From contig NW_004087080.1 in NCBI RefSeq assembly GCF_000220395.1, positions 1,567 through 30,986 of the forward strand: a DNA stretch of 29,420 bases. Reading direction: 5' to 3'. This document shows positions 21,206 through 29,420 of this stretch, in pieces. The DNA comes from Ichthyophthirius multifiliis (lineage: Eukaryota; Ciliophora; Oligohymenophorea; Hymenostomatida). The notes below the pieces were generated by a model. It did no database searches and was not told where the DNA came from. It saw nothing but the letters and a program-made list of their open reading frames with translations. Positions within the stretch are counted from its first letter, which is position 1. Every line of letters begins with the position of its first letter. The position numbers and the translations under genes are program-made.

Positions 21206-22482
21206 AGTATTATAATTAGTATTATTATTATTAATATATTTTTTTAGTTGAAGGTATTTTTTTATGATAAGGATTTATAGCTTTTTTAATTGAAAGTACT
21301 GGATAAAAAACATTTTCAGGACCATCTTTTTAAATATTTTAATTACCATTCTATTACTTAATTGTTTAATTAAGTGTATTCATATTTTACTAATTTACAT
21401 TTTTCAAAAGACTGTGATTTTTAATTAGCCCTGTAATCTCTTAATTAGAACTTTCCAACTTCGAATTAGAATTAGTATTTCCATAAATAAGTTTAGAAGA
21501 AGTAGTTTACAATAGACCTTAATTTTCTTAATTAATTTAATATAGATCTTTAAAATAAAGATGTTTCAAAGCTTCCTCAGCTGTAATTCTATCCTTAGGA
21601 TCATAAGTAAGTAATTTTTATATTAAATCAATACAATCTTTAGGCATATTTGGCGCCAATTTTTCTATCCCGGTGCCTTTCTTATATGGAAAATTAAACT
21701 TCATATGAGAAGCTTTGCTTTAAAATTCTTACAATATTTCCGCATTAGGTGTTCCCAATATATTATGTATTTTATGAACTTAATCCAGTTCATCATTTCC
21801 AGGAAATAAAGGGAATAAACTCATAATTTCAAACATTACACATCCAACTCCCCATAAATCCATTTTACTTGAATAATAGCCGTCTGTAAGTAAACATTCA
21901 GGTGCTCTATACCATCTTGTACTAATGTATTCTGTATATGGATGTTCTGAATATATTCCTTTACAAGATCCGAAATCTGCCAATTTTATATGATCATTTA
22001 ATAATAAGATATTTTCAGGTTTTATATCTCTATGGAAAATTCCTTTTTTGTGCATATGATCGATTGCAGTTAATAATTAAAACATGTAAAATTTCGCCTT
22101 TTTTTTGTTATATATATATTATTATTATTATTATTATTTTTAAAAAACAAAAAGACAAAAAAAATCATACTTTTTAGTAATTTAAATATTATTTTCGACC
22201 TCTTATAGCCTCATATAAGTTTTAATCCATTAATTCGAATACTAAGGCTAGACGACCAGTAGGTTCATCGTATAAAACTTCGATTAATTTAATTATATTT
22301 TGGTGAGGAGAAAGTTTTTTTAATGCTTGGATTTCTTTAAGCTTTTAAACTTGTTCGAGGGAATTAAAATGGTTTTTCATGCATTTTATTGCTACAAAAT
22401 TGCCTGTTTTTAAAGATTAGGCTTTTAATACTTCTGAAAAAGTGCCTTCTCCTTTTTTTGAGATAAGTTTATATTAATTCAT
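20886..22482 (-). CDS. MOK: MOK-type (MAK/RCK family) protein kinase
   Basis: This is a serine/threonine kinase of the MAK/ICK/MOK group, which controls cilium length and intraflagellar transport. Exons 22171-22482 and 20886-22097 join in phase 0 across a 73-nt intron (22098-22170); the product is 507 residues. Visible parts: glycine loop GEGTFSEV (11-18), catalytic Lys33 (VAIKC), HRDIKPEN (126-133), DFG (145-147), activation-loop TEY (159-161) in [19 protein letters not shown], and [46 protein letters not shown] and [12 protein letters not shown] are closest to human MOK. The non-catalytic tail (from about 295) is Asn/Gln-rich and contains about 17 consecutive Gln encoded by a TAA microsatellite. 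It ends with a Lys/Tyr-rich segment ([19 protein letters not shown]). Confidence 0.93.
21153..21202 (-). repeat. TAA microsatellite encoding poly-Q in MOK
   Basis: About 17 tandem TTA units on the plus strand read as TAA (Gln) on the coding strand, inside the tail of the kinase. Further interrupted copies lie on the 3' side. The repeat is in frame and the downstream reading frame stays coding. Confidence 0.9.
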
Positions 22483-22772
22483 TTTTGGTTTTTGTTTTTT
22501 ATAAAATATTTAATAAATTTAAAACTTTTATTTATTTTTTTGAATATATGTTTTTTTTTTTTTTTTTCCTATGTTTTCTTAAATTTTTAAATTTATATTA
22601 AACAACTGCAATTATATTTAAAAAAATGATAAATAAATGTGTTTGTTTTTTAAGAAAAAAAATATAAAAAAAATGATTTTTTTTTAAAAAAATAAAAAAA
22701 ATTAATATATATGATGTATAATATATATGAGAAATTTAAAAATAAATATTTAAATAATTCTTATATATATAA

Positions 22773-24105
22773 TCATTTGTTTTTATTTGTATATTCGAAC
22801 ATTTCAACTAAACCTAAAAGAAAAAAGTTAGATATATATAATAATTAAATAAAACCAAAAAAATTACCTTTATAAAATATATCTATATTATAATCAATAA
22901 TATATGGTCTTTGATAATTCTCTTATTTAATAATACATATTAAAGCGAGATGGTCTTTAAATGATTTCATTAATAAAACATTACTATCAGATAATTTTAT
23001 TTGTAAACATCCTTCCGAACTTTCAATAGTATTATTTTCCTTAGGATCATAAATGCAGGAAATATCCAAATAAACATCAATCATTTCATAACATAATTAA
23101 TAAGTATTTTAATCAAAAGGTCCACTATCAGTAGCTATATAAAGTTTATTAACTTAATCAAATAAGAATGCTTTTTCCATTTTAGATTTCTTTTGTTTTT
23201 ATTTATTTTTAAATAAATATTTCATATATTTTTTACACTAGTAAGATTTGTCAATAATTATGTTATATATGTAAATTAGGGAATTATTTTATGAATTACT
23301 TTACTAAAAGCTTCTGATAGAGATTAATCATGATAACTATATTTGTATATTAAATTATTTTTATAAAAAAAATATAGATAAATAAAATTTAAAATAAAAA
23401 TGATATTGTACTTTGTCAAATAACATTCAATAGGAGGCTTTTCTTTATAATTTTCGAAAACTTTATTTAGCTAAGTTTTAACAGTTTGCATAATTTCTAT
23501 AGTAATTTAATTTAATTAAATTAATATATATTTTATTTACATTATTTTTAATCTTATCTTACGAATCCATCATTATCAATTTTATGGATGAAGTAATGGT
23601 AATTGCAATTTTTATTTATTTAATCTTAAATTTGGAAAAAGTTATCAAAATAAATAATTGCATCATCAAATTATTCTTACTAATATTATAAAAAAATAGT
23701 AAATATATATATAAAAATATATATATATATATATATTAATATATATATATTAATTTATATATATATTAGTATATATTTATCCAATTTTAACTTATCCATC
23801 TATAACATAAACAATAGATTTGCAATTTTTTAATATTTCTAATTCTTATTCTATAGCTTGTTTTATATTAAATCCTCCATAAAAATCATAAATGTTTATT
23901 TAATTAGATGCTATCTTCATTTCGGATTTTTCTATTTTTAATGTTTATTCATATTATTATGCTGATTAATTAGGTTAACATTTAGTTGTTAATGTTTTTA
24001 TTATGCTTGTTTTTCCTGATCTATTTTAAAAAAAATTATAATTTTTTAATAATATTTTAATCTTTATTTATTTTACTTATTTAATCCTATAAAACAAATA
24101 TCCAT
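22773..24105 (-). CDS. RRAGC: RagC/D-type (Gtr2-like) GTPase
   Basis: Rag GTPases work as heterodimers on lysosomes to signal amino acid supply to TORC1. Seven exons (24077-24105, 23792-24020, 23541-23679, 23412-23496, 23237-23336, 22868-23189, 22773-22813) join with matching phases into 314 residues. P-loop GLNKSGKTS (7-15) is split by intron 1. The G3 region is YDFYGGFN where RagC/D has WDFPGQ. VYVIDGQ, G4 motif FIHKIDNDG and then SEAFSKVIHKIIPQ and EKAFLFDQVNKLYIATDSGP match the RagC/D GTPase-to-roadblock junction. CYEMIDVYLDISCIYDPKEN, FKDHLALICIIKQENYQRP and IDYNIDIFYKGLVEMF belong to the C-terminal roadblock domain. It lacks the N-terminal extension of animal RagC. A RagA/B partner is not in this window. 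Confidence 0.93.
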
Positions 24106-24600
24106 TTTTTTTGTATATATATGAATAAAATATTAATTAAATTTAATTTTATATATTAAAAAAAAATAGTAAATTCATATAATTTTTAATTAAAAAAATA
24201 TTAATATTTTTAAAAAAAAATATGTAAATATTTTTAATTCAAATAAATAATAAAATAATTGTAAATTTAAAATTTTACACATATTTATTTAAACTAATAA
24301 AATAAATAAAATAATAAATTATATAATATATTATAAAAATAAATATTAAATGAATAAATAAATATATTTTATTATGTATTTTAGATTAAATAAAATATAA
24401 ATAAAAAAGTCATTTTAAATAAGTTTAAATATAAAAAAAAATTTAAAAATCTATAAATATATATATGGTTATTATTTATATAGATATATAAATATACATA
24501 TATATATTTTATTTAAAAAGACTTTTTATTAATAAAAATTACAAAAATTTATATATAATCATATAGTTTATTATAATTTTTATACTTTATTTAATAAATT
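24106..24600. other. Intergenic spacer, presumed Rag GTPase promoter
   Basis: 495 nt of A/T-rich sequence with TA repeats between the CysRS 3' end and the Rag start codon, both genes on the minus strand. No coding signal and no recognisable motif. Confidence 0.65.
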
Positions 24601-26249
24601 TCATTTTTTCAATTTTAAGTATTACTAATATAAATTATTTTAGTTTTCCCACTTTTTTAAAAAATACTATAATTATTTCCCTTAAATTTTAATTCCTTTA
24701 TCATCTTATATAGGAATTCCTTTTTCATTAAATAAATAATTTTTAAATTTCGGTTCTTTTTAAAACATTTCTATTGGATTTAAACTCATTTATTAAATCT
24801 TCTCCTTTTCTTTTTCTAAAGTAATCTATTTTTATTGAATAATTTTAGCCATTTTCTCTTCCTTTTCTTTCAAAAGTACATCTCTACTAGTAAATTTCAT
24901 TAAGCTTTTTTCTCCCTTTTTCCCATCATCGATTTTGACTCCAAACTAAACTAATTATTCATCCCTAATAAAATCACAAAGTTTTAAAATATCCCCAAAC
25001 TATTAAACTATAGCTGCTTATTTAATATCCTAAACGAACTAAACCGCAACCTAATAAACATCTTATTTCTATTAAATAATTTAAAGTAACTTTTCTTCAA
25101 TATTCTCACTTTCCTTTATAATTTCTGGGAAGTTTTAGCCTTATTATAGTCTTATATAGTCTACTAAAATCCTTAATAATATCAACGACTTAAATAAATT
25201 TATCATCATTGTATGCATTTTATTATTACTAGAAATAAAAAATACCAAAACATTCTAAAATAAAGCTCACATATTTATAAATAGACTCTAACAAAGGAAT
25301 ATTATAAGGTTTTTATTTTAAATAAATATTCACTTCTTGAATTAAATCTTCAATTTCTTTTAAAACTTTAGGTATATTGAAATTATTTTAAAGGAAAAAA
25401 TGCACATTTTTTTTGCATTTTTCAAATTCATTTTTTATTTCATTTTCCTTTTCAAAAAATTTAAACTAGCAAAATTCTTCTTCTTTTTAACAAATTATAC
25501 ATTATAAATTACTTAAAAACTCCCAGTATTTCTTGTCTTTATATTAAGCTTCTTATATCTATTTCTCATTATAATCCATTAATTAATCATATTGAGATTT
25601 CAAAAACATTAACCTTATAACTCTTCCTTCGTATTTTTCTAATAAATTTTATATAGAAATAAAGTTCTTTAAGCTTTTTGACATCTTTAAACCCTCAATA
25701 TTTAAATGTCCGGTATGTAAAAAATAGTTCACCCATTAATTACAGACTTAACAATTAAAAAAGGCTTCACTTTATGCAATTTCATTATCATGATGTGGGA
25801 ATTTAAGGTCTTATCCGCCCATATGGATATCTATTTTATCCCCAAAAAAATTACTGGCCATTGAAGAGCATTCAATATGCCATCCTGGACGGCCTTATCC
25901 CCAGGGGCTATCCCATTTAGGCTCGTTTTCTTTACTTTTTTTCCTAAATATATTTAAAAAAAAAAAAAAAAATATAATAATTTTTAAATAAAATTAAAAC
26001 CATAAAACAAAATCTTTAGATGATTTTTTATCCTGATTATTATCGTCATCAATTTATTCTTAATTTTAAGAATTAGAATTTAATTTAGCATATATATGAT
26101 TTGGTGAATTGTGGAATTTCTCAACATTAAAATAAACTGAATTATTAGATGAATAAGCATATCCATTTTAAATAATTTTTTATATAAATTAAATAATTTC
26201 AGGAACATATTCACTTACTCTAGCAATAATATCTGGCTATATATAAAAT

Positions 26250-26297
<48 letters not shown>

Positions 26298-27071
26298 TTA
26301 TATATATATAGTCTTTTACTTTTTAAATATTTAAACCTTTCATGTCTTTCCAAAATTGGTTTTCCCATTTTCTCGCAAAATCTGTGAATTCTTAATTTTG
26401 CTCTATTGATCTTTTTATTATTTTATCATCTATATCTGTTATGTTTTGGCAAAAAGTTAAGTTGTAATTGAAATAATTTGTTAGTATTCTTCTTATTGTG
26501 TCGACATGGATAAAGTTTTTCGCATGTCCTAAATGGGAATAATCATAAACCTTTTTTTTATTATTATTTTTTAAGAATTTATTATATTTCTTCATTTTTA
26601 CTGTAGGTCCGCAATTATAAAATTTAACTTTTCTACCTTCTTATGGAATAAATGGAACCTAAATTTATAAAATTAATGCTTTTGTTTTAATATTTTTTTT
26701 TTTTTTTTGTATAAATATATTATTATTTTTTTTAAATACAAATTCATCAGGATATAAATTATTTCTAACTTTTAAACCTGTTATATAGGTTTCTTAGTTT
26801 ATTTTTGGTTATTGCCATATTATTTTATTATTTTTTAAGCTTTTATGTATTATTGGACTATTATAAATAGCATTATTTTAATAATAAAAATATGTTAATT
26901 TTTCTAAAATATTACTTGTTATCCCTAATGTTATTTGTAAAGTTAAATTTAACTTTTTTTTTTTTTTTTTTTTTAGATAAAAGTTTAAAATATTTTTTTA
27001 ACAAATATTATAAAATTACGTAATAGTGTTCTTTTATTCCTAATAATATTTAAATGTTCTAGTATTTTCAT
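24601..27071 (-). CDS. CARS1: Cysteinyl-tRNA synthetase
   Basis: This class I synthetase charges tRNA-Cys. Seven exons (27003-27071, 26740-26952, 26602-26658, 26320-26550, 26001-26236, 25165-25943, 24601-25139) join in consistent phases into 707 residues; the human enzyme has 748. Motifs: FYNCGPT with zinc ligand Cys110, HIGH variant HLGH (119-122), [32 protein letters not shown] with Cys294, [13 protein letters not shown] with His319 and Glu323, and [10 protein letters not shown] (KMSKS 355-359). The C-terminal extension ([51 protein letters not shown]) matches eukaryotic cytosolic CysRS. The first 40 residues ([20 protein letters not shown]) are basic and hydrophobic and might act as a mitochondrial presequence, so dual targeting is possible. 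Exons 6 and 7 are joined by a 25-nt intron or a sequencing frameshift. Confidence 0.93.
25140..25164 (-). other. Candidate 25-nt intron in CysRS
   Basis: On the minus strand this starts GTAGAC and ends ATAATAAG. Removing it in phase 1 joins DIIKDF to [17 protein letters not shown] and restores the frame that carries the conserved C-terminal extension. Without it the frame hits TGA soon after. No longer GT..AG choice nearby restores the phase. Confidence 0.55.
26551..26601 (-). other. 51-nt intron in CysRS inside the active-site motif (3n, no TGA)
   Basis: This intron begins GTAAAAATGAA and ends AAAAAAAAG, separating CGPT from VYDYSHLGH. It is in phase 0, divisible by three and has no TGA. 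Retention would insert 17 residues (MKKYNKF...) between the zinc ligand and the HIGH motif. The join without it is a perfect family match. Confidence 0.9.
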
Positions 27072-27512
27072 ATTGTTATTAAATAAAAAAATAAGTAGAA
27101 AATAATAAAAACTATATAATAATTTAAACTAAATAAATATATATTTTTAATTTAAAATATTTTTTTTATTTTTTTCAGAAATAAAGTAAAATAAAATTTA
27201 TCATTTTTCTTATAGATAAATTACTAAATTTATATATAAAAAAACATATATTTATTATCCATAATTAAAATTCATTTTTAAAATAAAAAAATAAATAAAC
27301 AAATATACAACATATTAAAATAAATTTACTATTACTCTAAAAAGAAAAATATAAAGAACCCATATTAAAATTTAATTAATATAAACAAAATATTCAGTTT
27401 TTTTATATAATCGTTATTTAAATACAAAAAAAACTAAAACAAAAAAACAAAAAAAAAGATATTAAAAAAAATATTATTCTTATTTTTTCTAATAAAAAAA
27501 AATAAAACAAAA
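27072..27512. other. Divergent promoter region CysRS / ABC transporter
   Basis: 441 nt of A/T-rich sequence between two head-to-head start codons, with A-rich leaders directly before both ATGs. No named motif seen. Confidence 0.65.
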
Positions 27513-29366
27513 ATGTTCAAATACACCAAATTCAAAAATAGTCTCTTAATAAGCCCAACAATATATAAATTCAGTAGAAACAATGAAAAAAAAGTCTCCG
27601 ATATGTCTAAATTATTAATGATATTAAAGCCCGAATACAAAACCCTCATACTAGCTGGAATAGTGTCCGGAACATCTAGTGCCATATATCTTTTATATCC
27701 TTAAATAATACCCTAATTTTCCATGTTATATTCCCAAAAATACTCAAAAATAAGTGACCAATAATAAGATGAAAATTCATAAAAATAATAAAATAATGAA
27801 AATAATTAAACATTAAAAATATATAGAAATTTTTTACTATAATGGGGCAGTATATGTGTTTTGTCTGGAATAATGAATTATTCTAGAAGATATTTAAACG
27901 GAGATATAGGCAATAGAATCCAAATAAGAATGAGGCGTTAATTATTTAACGAAATAATGATAAAAGATGTCTCATATTTCCAATCTAAATAAAATAACAC
28001 TGCAAAAACAGTCCATAAATTAAGTAATGACATATCCGCAATTGGTTAATCACTCACATTCGACCTTTTTATGATTTTTAGAGGTTTTTTATTCGTCGTA
28101 GGTGGCACATCTGCTTTAATATGCAAAGCTCCAGTCCTTATTTTACCTTCAATAGTAGTAATGTTCGGCCTGAGTGCTTCCTCGAAGATAATAGGCAACT
28201 ACTAACGCAAAAGCAAGGTAGAAGAAACACATGCATTAACCAAAACAAGTGAAATAGCTTAAGAATCTTTCTCTAATATCCGCCTTGTTAAAATATGCAA
28301 TACAGAGCTTGAAGAAAATCTTAAATACTAAAACTCTATTTAGAACTTTTATATTAAATCAAGACTAGTATCTTATTATACGGCTATAAATTTTGGTTTT
28401 TTGGAAGGTTTTGGTCTTTTTTCTTTAATATCAATTCTTACATATGGAAGTTTTTTAATATCTTGTGGAGTATCTTCCCCTGAATTACTAAGTTCTAGTC
28501 TATATGTATTTTATGTAGGAATGGGTTTCCGTGCAATAGTAAGTGCATATACAGAATTAAAAAAAACTTCCGGTTTATATTAAGGTATAGTAGATGTAAT
28601 AGGAGTTGATATTGCCAATATAGAAGATTATTAAACATCTAAATTAATATAGGATATCAATTTATTTAAAAATAAAATAAAAATCGAATAAAATCAGCAC
28701 TAAAATACTCCACCTTCTATAGAAATAAAAAACCTGACTTTTAAATATCAAGAATTCGGCCAAGAAAGGACTCTTTTGGAAAATTTTAATCTAAATATTG
28801 AAAGTGGAAGCGTAGTGGCACTTGTTGGACCTTCCGGTTGTGGAAAAACTACAGTTTTGAATTTATTGACTAAACTTTATTAGTAATAAGGTGGTAATAT
28901 ACTTATTAATGGGGAAAATCTTAATGATAAAAACTAAGAGTGGATATAGTAAAATATATCATATGTAACTTAAGATCCAATGATTTTTTAAGATAGTGTA
29001 CTTTATAATATTCTTTATGGAAATTAAGGGTTTGATACTTCATTTGAGAAAGTTGTAGAAGCAGCAAAAATGGCTAATGCGCATGATTTTATTATGTAAT
29101 TACCTTAATAATATAATACTATATTAGGTGAAAGAGGAGGAGATTTATCAGGTGGAATGAAATAAAGAATAATTCTAGCTCGAGCAATATTAAAAGATCC
29201 TAAAATATTTATTTTAGATGAAGGAACAGCAAATTTAGACTCTGAGAGTGAAAAAAATATAATTTAGGATTTGAAGAATTTATCTAAAAATAGAACTTGT
29301 ATAATTGTTACACATAAAATTGAAAATTTTAAGGGATTTGTTAACAAAATAGTAGATATGAAATGA
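27513..29366 (+). CDS. ABCB-type half transporter, probably mitochondrial (ABCB10-like)
   Basis: This intronless frame of 617 residues consists of one membrane domain plus one ATPase domain, the half-transporter layout of the mitochondrial ABCB10/Mdl1 group or TAP-like exporters. Residues 1-28 ([20 protein letters not shown]) are basic and hydroxylated, with few acidic residues, a plausible mitochondrial presequence. Membrane segments lie at about 48-70, 115-135, 190-215, 222-240, 300-325 and 330-352. The NBD shows Walker [10 protein letters not shown] (from 439), Q-loop YVTQDPMIFQ, ABC signature LSGGMKQR (from 545), Walker B IFILDEG with Glu570, D-loop ANLDSESE, and H-loop THKI with His601. 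The usual LDEATSALD is LDEGTANLD, and LSGGQ is LSGGM. It could function as a homodimer. The substrate cannot be inferred. Confidence 0.9.
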
Positions 29367-29420
29367 AATATATACATAATATATATATATAAATATATAT
29401 AAATATATTTGTAGATTATA

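Noticed and set aside
21938-22177. Plus-strand open frame over the MOK gene
   Set aside because: It is antisense to the kinase catalytic loop and the intron, with no independent coding signal.
25229-25270. A 42-nt intron GTGAGC..TTTCTAG in CysRS exon 6
   Set aside because: It is 3n and phase 0, so splicing is possible. The read-through peptide [14 protein letters not shown] fits the helix expected in CysRS at this point, so I kept it as exon.
26392-26595. CysRS start at the ATG giving [15 protein letters not shown]
   Set aside because: This ATG lies inside a GT..AG intron. Splicing it out yields the perfect [13 protein letters not shown] active-site sequence with further exons upstream.
1681-29366. 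Hundreds of in-frame TAA and TAG codons that would make every gene a pseudogene under the standard code
   Set aside because: The same frames carry long conserved proteins (CysRS, MOK, SRP72, Rag, ABC transporter) with TAA/TAG at Gln-compatible positions and a single TGA at each end. This is the ciliate code.
1-29420. tRNA genes, transposons and virus-derived elements
   Set aside because: I looked for T-loop and anticodon-arm patterns, terminal inverted repeats and polymerase or capsid motifs on both strands and saw none I could support.

Overview
The window is ciliate macronuclear-type DNA. All fourteen genes read only if TAA and TAG encode glutamine and TGA is the sole stop. Base composition is extremely AT-rich, most introns are short (about 25 to 150 nt, GT..AG), and coding and non-coding DNA differ sharply in composition. 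The combination suggests an oligohymenophorean of the Ichthyophthirius/Tetrahymena group, most like Ichthyophthirius multifiliis. That assignment is inference from composition and code, with no database comparison.

Layout from left to right: the 5' end of a clathrin heavy chain gene (-), cut by the window edge; a GLFG nucleoporin of the Nup98 class (-); a 280-residue orphan with one membrane helix (+); signal recognition particle protein SRP72 (-); an orphan with tandem octapeptide repeats (+); a small two-exon orphan (-); a long gene with a possible PD-(D/E)XK motif and a C-terminal cysteine cluster whose exon structure I could not fully resolve (+); an ALYREF/Yra1-type mRNA export adaptor (+); a polytopic membrane protein (+); an HMG-box chromatin protein (+); a MOK-type ciliary MAP-kinase relative with a poly-Q tract (-); a RagC/D-type GTPase (-); cysteinyl-tRNA synthetase (-); and a mitochondrial-type ABCB half transporter (+). 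I saw no tRNA, rRNA, CRISPR, transposon or virus-derived element.

The genes are ordinary housekeeping genes, each apparently its own transcription unit, and do not form one pathway. Several are head to head (Nup98/orphan, SRP72/repeat protein, CysRS/ABC transporter). Loose themes are nucleocytoplasmic traffic (Nup98, ALYREF), protein targeting and vesicle traffic (SRP72, clathrin), nutrient signalling and translation (Rag GTPase, CysRS) and cilia (MOK).

The strongest non-gene observations concern the assembly. The 20-N gap at 16739-16758 is flanked by low-quality copies of the opposite flank, so it probably does not exist in the genome. A second false duplication lies at 17776-18486. Biologically, the Nup98 protein has lost the usual autoproteolytic HFS tail and carries an apparent ubiquitin-like or RA-like beta-grasp module. 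Several introns are multiples of three without any TGA, including all three of the ALYREF gene, and CysRS appears to contain a 25-nt intron.
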